Assembly (NCBI RefSeq): GCF_003312875.1
Contig: NZ_CP015163.1
Span: 5,890,001-5,954,000 of the forward strand
Direction of reading: 5' to 3'
DNA: 64,000 nucleotides
From: Amycolatopsis albispora
GTDB taxonomy: Bacteria; Actinomycetota; Actinomycetes; Mycobacteriales; Pseudonocardiaceae
This document shows, piece by piece, positions 8,189-15,977 of the stretch. The notes under the pieces are model-generated. The model saw only the letters and a program-made list of their open reading frames with translations, searched no databases and was not told where the DNA came from. The position numbers and the translations under genes are program-made. The number at the start of each line of letters is the position of its first letter. Positions within the stretch are counted from its first letter, which is position 1.

Positions 8189-8882
8189 TCACCTCTTCAG
8201 CGCCGTCCTTGGTGATCCCGGCGCCGGCGAGCACCTCGGCCGCGTTGCCGTCACCGAGTTCCAGCAGGCTGAGCAGGAAGTGCTCGGCGCCGATGTAGTT
8301 GTGCCCGAGCCGCAGCGCTTCGCGTGCGGTCAGCTCGAACAGCTTCTTGCCGCGAGCGCTGATGGTGGCCTGCTCGGGCGGGGTTTCCATGGCGGGCTCG
8401 AAGCCCTCGACCAGCTTCGCCCGCAGTTCGTCGGGCGAGCCGCCCAGCGCCACCACGGTCCTGGTCGCCAGGTTCCCCTGGTCGCTGATCAGCGCGGCCA
8501 GCAGGTGCTCCGGCTCGATCCGCGCGTTGCCCGCGGCGAGCGCGACCTGCTGGGCGCCCACCACCGCCTGCCGCGCGCGATCGGTGTAGCGGGTGAAGGT
8601 CTGCATCAGCTCGGCCAGCGGCTGGCCGTCGTTCTCCTTGGGCACGAACCGCTTCTGCACGGCCTGCTTGCTCACGCCCATGCTGCGGCCGATGTCGGTC
8701 CACGACGCCCCGGACCGCCTGGCCTGGTCGACGAAGTGGCCGATCAGGTGGTCGGCCACCTCACCGAGGTGATCGGCGGCGAGCACCGCGTCGGACAGGT
8801 GCTGCAGCGGGTCGGCTTCGGGTCGCTGGGTCTTGATGAACTCGATCATTTCGTCGAGCTTCACCGGGTTACCTTGGCTCAT
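8136..8882 (-). CDS. Clp N-terminal domain protein with a helix-turn-helix
   Basis: 248 residues. Residues about 55-80 (WTDIGRSMGVSKQAVQKRF) form a helix-turn-helix. About 95-245 carry two Clp-N repeats (ARQAVVGAQQVALAAGNARIEPEHLL, then FELTAREALRLGHNYIGAEHFL), the substrate- and adaptor-binding module of ClpA/ClpC, but no AAA+ domain follows. It is likely a DNA-binding regulator that senses or docks Clp substrates. The start codon abuts two 17-bp palindromes overlapping its promoter, so autoregulation is likely. The ATG has no ribosome site, and the promoter geometry predicts a leaderless message. Confidence 0.85.
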   Translation of the reverse strand: MSQGNPVKLDEMIEFIKTQRPEADPLQHLSDAVLAADHLGEVADHLIGHFVDQARRSGASWTDIGRSMGVSKQAVQKRFVPKENDGQPLAELMQTFTRYTDRARQAVVGAQQVALAAGNARIEPEHLLAALISDQGNLATRTVVALGGSPDELRAKLVEGFEPAMETPPEQATISARGKKLFELTAREALRLGHNYIGAEHFLLSLLELGDGNAAEVLAGAGITKDGAEEVITQALAQVLAERSASGT

Positions 8883-8884
8883 AC

Positions 8885-8929
8885 GTCAACCATAGGTTGA
8901 CGACACGAGGTCGTCAACCCTGGGTTGAC
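8885..8929 (-). promoter_or_regulatory. promoter with two 17-bp operator palindromes
   Basis: GTCAACCATAGGTTGAC (8885-8901) and GTCAACCCTGGGTTGAC (8913-8929) are near-identical palindromes 28 bases apart. On the minus strand TTGACG (8912-8917) and TATGGT (8889-8894) make a -35 and -10 pair with a 17-base spacer. A start 7 bases after the -10 falls on the A of the ATG at 8882. Each palindrome covers one promoter element, which is the layout of a repressor site. The adjacent HTH/Clp-N protein is the obvious candidate repressor. Confidence 0.75.
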
Positions 8930-9216
8930 CAGTTCAGCCGCGGCCGCCGACCACAGGCCGCCCGCTCACCTGCGGCTCGCCACTCCGAACACTCAGTAAT
9001 GGACAGTCACAGCATGCAGTATTGTGTGTGCCCAGGTGCTACTACATCTAACTGTTGATCTCAAAGATCTGACCCTTATCTCTATCCGGAGACAAAGAAA
9101 CGGCCTCCCCTGTCGGGAAGGCCGTCGGGCCAGAGCTGCTCGCCCTGGCGTGGTGTATGGACACCATACATCACACCTGCGCCGAGTGGCCAGGTTGACC
9201 GAAGGGATGCATCCCC
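8930..9216. other. intergenic region with a hairpin and a 17-bp palindrome
   Basis: No gene is supported. ACGGCCTCCC (9100-9109) and GGGAAGGCCGT (9115-9125) form a hairpin with one bulge. TGTATGG-ACA-CCATACA (9154-9170) is a perfect 7-bp inverted repeat of operator type, 47 bases before the NYN start at 9217. The stretch is less GC-rich than its neighbours, consistent with promoter and accessory DNA. Confidence 0.5.
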
Positions 9217-9748
9217 GTGCAGCGCGTCGTGGCCTTCGTCGACGGATTCAACCTGTACCACGGGATCAGGCACAAGCACGGTCGCCGCGCGTGTACGCAA
9301 CGCGCCAGATTCGGAGCAACGACAGTCTGACTACATCGACGCCCTGGTTGCCCACAGTACGAAGCTTGAAGTAGTGGACGGGCGCTTCCAGGAGAAGGAC
9401 CGGCACTGCCGCAACTGTCAGTCGACCTGGACTGTCTACGAGGAGAAAGAGACAGACGTCAGCATTGCGGTGGCGCTGATCGAAGCCGGCGTAAATGACG
9501 AGTTTGACGTGGCCCTTATCCTCTCCGCCGACAGTGACCTCTGTCCCGCGGTGCGGGCCCTGGGGCGCCTTCGGCCGGACAAGCGAGTTGTTGCCGCTTT
9601 CCCGCCTCGCCGTAGATCGGGCGAACTCCGCCGCGCCGTCAACGCCGCCTTCACCATTGGTGACGCAAAGCTCCGGCAGGCGCAGATGCCCGCCAAGGTC
9701 GTCACTGCCACCGGCGTGACGCTGGACCGCCCGGCCCACTGGGCGTAG
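9217..9748 (+). pseudogene. broken NYN-domain (LabA/DUF88-like) nuclease gene
   Basis: From GTG 9217 the frame gives VVAFVDGFNLYHGIRHKHGRR, the acidic N-terminal motif of NYN RNases, but stops near 9330. The next part of the domain continues in another frame from about 9295 (ARVRNAPDSEQRQSDYIDALVAHS) through ETDVSIAV and LILSADSDL to 9748. The expected segment between the first strand and ARVRN, some 30 residues in relatives, is missing, and the frame changes there. This is an internal deletion with a frameshift, so the catalytic half bearing the first aspartate is cut from the rest. A truncated product from ATG 9374 would lack that residue. Confidence 0.75.
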
Positions 9749-9837
9749 CCAGACCAGAAGGCCGAGGGTCCGAATCCTTCGAGCGTGCGTCTGGTTGAGA
9801 CAGTGAGAAGCCCCTCCCAGCAGGCCGAGAGAGCAAG

Positions 9838-9863
9838 CCGGCCGGGGCGGCGGCCCCGGCCGG
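9838..9863 (-). terminator. GC-rich terminator hairpin of the IclR gene
   Basis: CCGGCCGGGG (9838-9847) pairs with CCCCGGCCGG (9854-9863) around a 6-base loop, one base past the stop codon of the IclR-type gene. There is no long T-run, as is common in high-GC actinomycetes. Confidence 0.6.
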
Positions 9864-9864
9864 G

Positions 9865-10652
9865 TCAGCCGCGGCCGCCGACCACCAGGCTGGCTCGTCT
9901 GGCGCGCGGCGCGCCCAGGGTGCGGGAGATCCCCCGGGCCGCCGCTCGCACCGCCGGCACCAGCGTGCGCGGATCGGTCCCGGTGGCCGGGACCGCCACC
10001 GAGATCGCCGCGACCGCGGTGTCCTCGGCGCCGAACACGGGGGCGGCGACGGAGAGCCCCACCAGCTCGATCTGGCCGTCGCTGATCGCGATGCCCTCGC
10101 GGCGGACGTCGGCGAGCACCCGCCGCAGCCGCTCCGGCGACGCGATCGTCTTGTCGGTGAACCGTTTCATCGGCCGCGCGAGCACCCGCTCGGCGACGTT
10201 GGCCGGCGCGTGGGCCAGCAGCGCGAGGCCGACCCCGGTGGCGTGCGCGGGCAGCCGCCCGCCCGCCCTCGACGGCATCGGGCCGTGCCCGGAAATCCGC
10301 TCGAGGTACACCACGTCGGGTGCGTCGAGCACGGCCAGCTGCACGTTCTGCCGGGTGGCCTCGTGCAGGTCCTCCAGGAAGGGCATCGCGGTGTCGCGCA
10401 GGCCGAGGCCGTGCGGCGCCAGCGAGGCCACCTCCCACAACCACAGGCCGACCCGGTATCGCCCGGATTCGGCTCGCTCGAGCGCACCTCGCCGCACCAG
10501 CCCCCGACGATGCGGTGGGTGGTGGACAGCGGCAGGCCGGTGCGCCTGCTCAGCTCGGACAGGGTCAGTTCGGGACGCTCCGTGCTGAACGCGTCGAGCA
10601 CGTCCAGCACCCGGTCGGCGACCGATGGAGTTCCCGGGGCGTTGTGCCGCAT
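9865..10652 (-). pseudogene. IclR-family regulator with a one-base frameshift
   Basis: From ATG 10652 the frame gives MRHNAPGTPSVADRVLDVLDAF and the winged helix up to STTHRIVG, then slips. The remaining RRGALERAESGRYRVGLWLWEV and the whole IclR effector domain continue in another frame down to 9865. The break is at a run of five C on the plus strand (10501-10505, five G in the message); six would restore a continuous protein of about 262 residues. Either the gene is inactive, the run varies in length, or the base is a sequencing error. Known relatives control aromatic or short-chain acid catabolism; no target operon is adjacent. Confidence 0.8.
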
Positions 10653-10669
10653 TAAGCCAGCCTCGGTGG

Positions 10670-10900
10670 TCAGTGCGCGACCGAACGGCCCAGCGGGTTG
10701 CCGGTCCCCTCGGCAGCCGGCCCGCCCTGCTCCCCGCCGAGCACCCCCGCGGACTGGGCCGGAACGACCACGACCGCCACGGGTCCCCCGGTGGAACGCC
10801 AGCCAGATGGCGCCTGCACCGAAGCGGTGAGCAGTACCGCGAGCACGGCGAGCGTGCGCAGGTACATGGGTATGTCTTCGACCTGGATCACTTTTCTCAT
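10670..10900 (-). CDS. small protein with a hydrophobic N-terminal segment, unknown
   Basis: 76 residues; not recognised. A GGGGAGA site lies 8 bases before ATG 10900. Residues about 12-27 (MYLRTLAVLAVLLTAS) are hydrophobic and could be a signal or anchor; the remainder is rich in G, A, P and V and ends GNPLGRSVAH. Third codon positions are mostly G or C, which supports real coding. It ends 17 bases before the IclR start on the same strand, so the two may be co-transcribed. It could be a secreted peptide, but no peptide-modifying enzyme is nearby. Confidence 0.5.
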   Translation of the reverse strand: MRKVIQVEDIPMYLRTLAVLAVLLTASVQAPSGWRSTGGPVAVVVVPAQSAGVLGGEQGGPAAEGTGNPLGRSVAH

Positions 10901-11083
10901 CGGCGCTCTCCCCTGCTAGCCGAGGATCGCTCCCAGCTTTCAATGTCCGCGGCTGACCGGCCAGGGCCCCATGCCCCGCACCGGTCCGGGTCCAACGGCC
11001 CTACCGCGAGCACCACGGAAACAAGGAGGCGCGGAAATCCCCGCCAGATACACCGGGCCGAAGGGTTTTTCTCGGCCGTTCGC

Positions 11084-11734
11084 TCAGACCCAGTCCTCGC
11101 CGGTTTCCTCGACCACCGCGCCACCGCCGGTGGCCTCGGCCAGCCACGCGCGGAACCCGGCCACCTGATCGGGCCGGACGCCGACGTCGAAGCGGGCCGC
11201 GCTGTCGTAGTGCGTGCCGAGCACCCGGTACTTCGACGAGTGCAGTTCGCCCTCGATCCGCCCGGCGCGGCCGTAGTCCACGCTCACCCGCAGCAGGCTG
11301 AGCCGCCGGTACTCGACCGTGCCGACGGCGTCGATCGCGTCGGCGACCGCCTGCCCGTACGCGCGGATCAGCCCGCCCGCGCCGAGCAGCACCCCGCCGA
11401 AGTGGCGGCTCACCACGGCAACGGTGTCGGTCAGCTCGCGCCGCCGCAGCACCTCGAGCATCGGCGTGCCCGCGGTGCCCGCCGGTTCGCCGTCGTCGCT
11501 GGAGCGCTGGATGCGGCCGTCCGGGCCGAGCACGAACGCGTGGCAGTGGTGCCGGGCCGCCGGTTCCGCGCGACGCCGTTCGGCGATCACCTCGCGTGCG
11601 GCCTCGGCCGAATCGACCGGCGCCAGCGCGCACCGGAACCGCGACCGGCGCACCTCGATCTCGTGCACCCCGGCCGCGGCGACGCTGCGGTAGGTGTCGC
11701 GGTCAGGGATGGGACCGCCTGCGCTTGGTGGCAT
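11084..11734 (-). CDS. YigZ/IMPACT family protein
   Basis: 216 residues. The N-terminal RSRFRCALAPVDSAEAAREVI, then ARHHCHAFVLG, the SSDDGEPAGTAGTPML motif near 77-91 and VVSRHFGGVLLGAGGLIRAY define the IMPACT/YigZ family. The C-terminal part is the ferredoxin-like DUF1949 region. Known roles are limited: eukaryotic IMPACT regulates translation through GCN2, and the bacterial proteins are structurally related and conserved. The 5' end overlaps the response-regulator gene upstream by 32 bases, suggesting translational coupling, though a shared function is not obvious. Confidence 0.9.
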   Translation of the reverse strand: MPPSAGGPIPDRDTYRSVAAAGVHEIEVRRSRFRCALAPVDSAEAAREVIAERRRAEPAARHHCHAFVLGPDGRIQRSSDDGEPAGTAGTPMLEVLRRRELTDTVAVVSRHFGGVLLGAGGLIRAYGQAVADAIDAVGTVEYRRLSLLRVSVDYGRAGRIEGELHSSKYRVLGTHYDSAARFDVGVRPDQVAGFRAWLAEATGGGAVVEETGEDWV

Positions 11735-12350
11735 ACACCGCGGCCTCCGTCCGGCGTTCGAACCCGAGCTTGTGCAGCAACGACGATACGTAGTTCTTGA
11801 TCGTCTTCTCCGCCAGCCCGAGCCGGACGGCGATCTGGCGGTTGGTCAGCCCGGCCGCGACCAGGTCGAGCACCCGGAGTTCCTGCGGGCTGAGCTGGTC
11901 GTACCCGGGATCGGCCGGCCCGTCGTCCCCGCGCAGCCTGCTCAGCACCGACGCGGTCAGGTGGGCATCGAGCAGCGAACCGCCCGCGGCCACCGTGCGC
12001 ACCGCGTTGACCAGGTCACCACCGGAGACCTGCTTGAGCATGTACCCGGCGGCCCCGGCCATGATCGCGCCGAACAACGCCTCGTCGTCGGAGTACGAGG
12101 TGAGCATCAGGCAGGCGGGCGGCGGCTCGACCGACGCGCGGATCTCCCGGCACACCGAAATGCCCTCGCCGTCGGGCAGGCGCACGTCGAGGATCGCCAC
12201 GTCCGGGCGCGCCGCGGGGATCCGGGTGAGCGCCTCGGCGGCCGTCGCCGCCTCCCCGCACACCACCAGGTCGCCGCTGGCCTCCAGCACCGTGCGCAAC
12301 CCCGTGCGCACGAGCTCGTGGTCGTCGAGCAGGAACACCGATACCGTCAT
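11703..12350 (-). CDS. NarL/LuxR-type response regulator, DevR (DosR)-like
   Basis: 215 residues. An N-terminal receiver (LLDDHELVRTGL, phosphoacceptor aspartate in VAILDVRLPDG, threonine in CLMLTSY, lysine in YMLKQV) is joined to a LuxR helix-turn-helix (LSPQELRVLDLVAAGLTNRQIA, then EKTIKNYVSSLLHKL). The output helix and overall pattern resemble DevR/DosR, the hypoxia and dormancy regulator of mycobacteria. It overlaps the sensor kinase gene by 4 bases, so it is the cognate regulator. A PPOX-fold protein gene upstream of the kinase recalls DosR-regulon members. Confidence 0.88.
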   Translation of the reverse strand: MTVSVFLLDDHELVRTGLRTVLEASGDLVVCGEAATAAEALTRIPAARPDVAILDVRLPDGEGISVCREIRASVEPPPACLMLTSYSDDEALFGAIMAGAAGYMLKQVSGGDLVNAVRTVAAGGSLLDAHLTASVLSRLRGDDGPADPGYDQLSPQELRVLDLVAAGLTNRQIAVRLGLAEKTIKNYVSSLLHKLGFERRTEAAVYATKRRRSHP

Positions 12351-13810
12351 TTCGCCCTCTCACCGGGCAGCCGGATCGCCCAGTCGACGGTCGTACCACG
12401 GCCGGGTTCACCGTGTACAGCGCTGGTCCCGTGCCAGCGCGCGGCCCGCGCGGCCAGGTTCGCCAGCCCACTGCGCCGGACCGGCTCGCCGATGCCGGTC
12501 CCGTTGTCCGCCACCGTCAACCGCAGCTCGCTGCCCTGCCCGTCCACCGCCACGGTCACCGACACCTTGGTCGCGCCGCTGTGCCGCGCCACGTTCGACA
12601 ACGCCTCGCGCAGGGTGGCGAACAGATCCGCCTCCACCGCCGGTGGCACGGCGGCGTCCACCGCGCCCGCGAAACCGACGTGCGGTTCGAACCCGAGGCT
12701 CGACGCCGCCTCGGCGCAGGCCCGCGCGATCCGCGCGCGCAGGCCCTCCGCCGGTTGCTGCAAGGCGAAGATGCTGTTGCGGACCTCGGTGATGGTGGCG
12801 TCGAGGTCGTCGACGAACCGCCGCAGCCGCTCGGCCACGCGGGGCTCGTCGAGCAGCAGCCCGGTCGACTCCAGCCCCAGCGCGATCGCGAACAACCGCT
12901 GCACCACCAGGTCGTGCAGGTCGCGCGCGATGCGGTCGCGGTCCTCCAGCACGGCCAGGCGCTGCCGGTCCTGCTCGGCCCTGGCGAACTCCATGGCCAG
13001 CGCGGCGTGCGCGCCGAAGGTCAGCGCGAGCCGGACCTCGACGTCGGTGAACGGCACCTCGTCACGCAGCTTGGCCACCACCAGCACACCCAGCGACTCC
13101 CCGCCGACCCGCAACGGCACGGCCACCGCGGAGTCCAGGTCGCCGACCACCGGCGGCAGGTCCACTCCGGACTGCTGCACGGTCACGTGGTCGCCGTAGC
13201 GGCGCACCACCACCGGCTCGCCGCTGGTGAACGCCATGCCGGTGGCGGTGCCCTCGGCGGGCACGGTCAGCCCGGTCAGCCGGTCGGCGTCCGGCCCCGG
13301 TGGTTCGACCACCGCGAATTCGAGCACGGCGGCGGTTTCGTCGGTGGGCCGCGCTATCCCGCCCGCGGTCGCGCCGGCCACCTGGCACGCGCGCCCGGCG
13401 ATCAACCGCAGCGTGGCCTCGGGATCCTCACCGGACAGCAGCGCCGAAGTCACGTCGTGCGAGGCACGCAGCCAGCGTTCGCGCTGCTCGGCCTGCTCGT
13501 ACAGGGCCGCGTTGCCGATCGACCCGGCCGCCGCGGTGAGCAGCGTGCGCACCAGCCCGGCGTCGGCTTCGGTGAACTCCTTGCCGGTCAGCCGGACCTC
13601 GCCGAAGCGCTCGCCGCGCACGTCGATCGGCACCACCAGCGCGCCGTCGGCCGATGTCGGCGCGGCGCCGGTGCGCAGCACCACGCCTTCGGGCGCACCG
13701 GTCAGCGCGCACGCGGCGGCGGCCACCCGGTGCAGGATCTCGGGCACGCCGGAGCCGTGGGCGATGCTGATGACCGCGTCCAGCAAGCGCTGGGCGCCGT
13801 GGTCGTTCAC
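12347..13810 (-). CDS. GAF-domain sensor histidine kinase, DevS/DosT-like
   Basis: About 487 residues from GTG 13810; the start is uncertain because no strong ribosome site is seen and upstream ATGs would overlap the preceding gene. Two GAF-type modules come first, the first shorter than usual, followed by a HisKA_3 dimerisation domain with the phosphorylated histidine in RIARDLHDLVVQRLF and an ATPase domain (VADNGTGIG, then GLANLAARA). There is no membrane segment, so it is a cytosolic sensor. DevS-type GAF domains bind haem and sense oxygen or redox; whether the haem ligand is kept here cannot be decided by eye. Confidence 0.85.
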   Translation of the reverse strand: MNDHGAQRLLDAVISIAHGSGVPEILHRVAAAACALTGAPEGVVLRTGAAPTSADGALVVPIDVRGERFGEVRLTGKEFTEADAGLVRTLLTAAAGSIGNAALYEQAEQRERWLRASHDVTSALLSGEDPEATLRLIAGRACQVAGATAGGIARPTDETAAVLEFAVVEPPGPDADRLTGLTVPAEGTATGMAFTSGEPVVVRRYGDHVTVQQSGVDLPPVVGDLDSAVAVPLRVGGESLGVLVVAKLRDEVPFTDVEVRLALTFGAHAALAMEFARAEQDRQRLAVLEDRDRIARDLHDLVVQRLFAIALGLESTGLLLDEPRVAERLRRFVDDLDATITEVRNSIFALQQPAEGLRARIARACAEAASSLGFEPHVGFAGAVDAAVPPAVEADLFATLREALSNVARHSGATKVSVTVAVDGQGSELRLTVADNGTGIGEPVRRSGLANLAARAARWHGTSAVHGEPGRGTTVDWAIRLPGERAK

Positions 13811-13878
13811 AGGGTGCGCACCGGTCCCGTTCGGCAGGGGATCTTCCGCCAGAGTGGTCGAGTTCGGCGGGCTGTTCG

Positions 13879-14238
13879 TTACTGGCCCACGCCCACCCGG
13901 CGCCCCGCCACCACTTCGAGTGAAATGCGCACCACGCACTCGCTTCCGGTTTCCTCGGCCGGGTCCGCGTGCCCGAGCACGGTGACCCACCAGCCGTCGT
14001 CCAGTTCCGGGGTGAGCGAGTCGGCTTCGAAGGCCAGCACGTTCCCGCGCGCGGCCGACGCGAGCAGGCTCGCCGCCGGTACCGCGAACCGCAGCGCGTG
14101 CTCGTCGAGCGCGAACCGGACCGGCTGCACGGCGGGCATGCCCCGATCGGTGAAGACCACCCGGCCGACCTCCGCGGTGCCCAGCAGTTCCAGCGACTGT
14201 GCCCGGTCGAGCACCTCCTGGCCGAACGAGTCGAGCAT
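13879..14238 (-). CDS. PPOX-fold (pyridoxamine 5'-phosphate oxidase-like) protein
   Basis: 119 residues. The segment VGRVVFTDRGMPAVQPVRFALDEH followed by FAVPAASLLASAARGNVLAFEAD is typical of the small actinobacterial flavin- or F420-binding split-barrel family. Reaction unknown; relatives are F420-dependent reductases or haem/FMN-binding stress proteins. ATG 14238 follows GGTGGGA. It lies 68 bases upstream of the DevS-like kinase and in the same direction, so it is probably in the same operon. Confidence 0.8.
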   Translation of the reverse strand: MLDSFGQEVLDRAQSLELLGTAEVGRVVFTDRGMPAVQPVRFALDEHALRFAVPAASLLASAARGNVLAFEADSLTPELDDGWWVTVLGHADPAEETGSECVVRISLEVVAGRRVGVGQ

Positions 14239-14306
14239 CGGCTTCCCACCCGTCCTCACCGCGCCTTCCCCCATGGCGACACGGTGCCGGGAACCGCCGG
14301 AGTCCA

Positions 14307-15197
14307 CTAGGGCCGTTGGACCCGCTCCCCGAGCATCAGCCAGGTCACCAGCGCCACCATCACCATCGACGACAGCGCGGCCAGCACCACCGCCATCACC
14401 AGCACACCGCCGCCCTCGGCACCCGCGCTGGTCGCCAGGTACCCGGTCCCGGCCACCAGCACCGGCACCAGCAACGCGGTGACCTGCGCCCCGAACGACC
14501 GCCGCGGCTTTTGCCCGCGAAAGGTGATGGCCAGGCAGCAGAGCGCGCTGACCAGGAAAAACGCGCCGAGCGTGTCGCTGAGCCGGTGCCAGCCGAGCAC
14601 CACGGTGGACGCGGCCACCCACGCCACGCCCAGCGCGCCCGGGATCGCGGCCCACCACCGGTACCGGCGCGGCAGCACCAGCATGGTGGCCAGCAGCACG
14701 GCCATCGCGGCGGTGACGTGCCCGCTCGGGAAGCTGTTGTGCCCCGGCGCGCCGTCGCTGTCGCCGAGTCGCGGCCGCGGCAGCACGGCGAGCTTGAGGA
14801 ACTGCGCGGCGGCCAGCGAACCGAGCAGGGTCACCAGCGCGCCGCCCGCCAGCGCGTACCGGCGGCGCGCCAGCGCGAGCAGCGGCAGCACCACCGCGGT
14901 CACCCCGAGCACCGGCACAAAATCCACGTCTCGCAGCAATCCCGCAATCGAGTCCGTTGTGGACGGACGACCGGCGAGCAGCGCGTTGTTCTCGATCCGC
15001 TGCCCGGACGGCGTGAGCACGAAGAACCAGTAGGTGTAGGCGAAGGCGAGCACACAGCCGAGCGCGCCGAGCAGCGGGAGGGCGGCGATCCGGCGGCCGC
15101 GGCGGTGCCACGCCGGGTAGGCGTGCACCTTCTCGGCGGGTGCTCCAGCCGGGCCGAGCGAGTTTTCCAGAACCAGACTGACCTGCATGAATCCCAT
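14307..15197 (-). CDS. PAP2-family membrane phosphatase
   Basis: About 296 residues with several hydrophobic stretches. The three-part PAP2 active site is present: KLAVLPRPRL, SFPSGHVTA and a GWHRLSD motif. Such enzymes dephosphorylate lipid phosphates or undecaprenyl diphosphate at the membrane surface. The start (ATG 15197, or 15188) lacks a clear ribosome site. The gene is divergent from the OmpR-type regulator across about 110 bases, a shared promoter region. Confidence 0.88.
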   Translation of the reverse strand: MGFMQVSLVLENSLGPAGAPAEKVHAYPAWHRRGRRIAALPLLGALGCVLAFAYTYWFFVLTPSGQRIENNALLAGRPSTTDSIAGLLRDVDFVPVLGVTAVVLPLLALARRRYALAGGALVTLLGSLAAAQFLKLAVLPRPRLGDSDGAPGHNSFPSGHVTAAMAVLLATMLVLPRRYRWWAAIPGALGVAWVAASTVVLGWHRLSDTLGAFFLVSALCCLAITFRGQKPRRSFGAQVTALLVPVLVAGTGYLATSAGAEGGGVLVMAVVLAALSSMVMVALVTWLMLGERVQRP

Positions 15198-15305
15198 GCT
15201 GGCCACGCCGTTTCGCGGTCTCGTCCGGGTAATGTCATGGTTTTGCCACAAAGGCGGGCACGGATCGCGAACCGGCCACGCCGTCGGTTTAATGACCCGG
15301 TGGCC

Positions 15306-15977
15306 ATGGTGTTGTTGGTGGAGGACGACGCTGCCGTGCGCGAGGGGCTCGGGCTGGCCCTGCGCCGCCAGGGGCACGTCGTGCACGCCGCGGAGTCCGG
15401 TGAGCACGGGCTCGACCGGCTGCGTGAGCACCGCCCCGACATCGTGGTGCTGGACCTGATGCTCCCCGGCATCGACGGCTTCGAGACCTGCCGTCGCATC
15501 CGCGCCGGCGGCGAGACCCCGATCATCATGCTCACCGCGCGCAGCCACGACTTCGACGTGGTCGCCGGGCTCGAAGCCGGTGCCGACGACTACGTGGTCA
15601 AGCCGGTGGAGCCGCGCGTGCTGGACGCCCGCATCCGCGCCGTGCTGCGGCGCGCGGTCAGCGAGCAGCAGACCGCCACCGAGCAGTACGGCGACCTGGT
15701 GATCGACCGCACCGGGCTGGTGGTCACCCTGCGCGGGGAGCCGGTGCAGCTGACGCCGACCGAGCTGAAGCTGCTGCTCGAACTGTCCCGCACGCCCGGC
15801 CGCGTGCTCAGCCGCCAGCAGATTCTCGAAGCGGTCTGGGAGCACGACTACCTCGGCGACTCGCGCCTGGTGGACGCCTGCGTGCAGCGGCTGCGCGCGA
15901 AGATCGAAGACGTGCCGGCGAGCCCGCGGCACGTGGAGACCGTGCGCGGCTTCGGGTACCGCTTCAACCGCCCATGA
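15306..15977 (+). CDS. OmpR/PhoB-type response regulator (CseB-like)
   Basis: 223 residues. Receiver domain with VLLVEDD, phosphoacceptor aspartate in IVVLDLMLPG and the K in YVVKPVE, then a winged-helix output domain (LTPTELKLLLELSRTPGRVLSRQQIL, ending VRGFGYRF). It is the first gene of a tight operon with a membrane histidine kinase and a lipoprotein, overlapping the kinase by 4 bases. The gene set resembles cseB-cseC-cseA, the cell-envelope stress system of Streptomyces, although no sigE-like gene is adjacent. Confidence 0.9.
   Translation: MVLLVEDDAAVREGLGLALRRQGHVVHAAESGEHGLDRLREHRPDIVVLDLMLPGIDGFETCRRIRAGGETPIIMLTARSHDFDVVAGLEAGADDYVVKPVEPRVLDARIRAVLRRAVSEQQTATEQYGDLVIDRTGLVVTLRGEPVQLTPTELKLLLELSRTPGRVLSRQQILEAVWEHDYLGDSRLVDACVQRLRAKIEDVPASPRHVETVRGFGYRFNRP

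Noticed and set aside
9024..9374. Plus-strand frame ending at 9374 as a separate gene
   Set aside because: It overlaps the NYN start in another frame, has no recognisable content, and part of it is in a hairpin and operator-like region.
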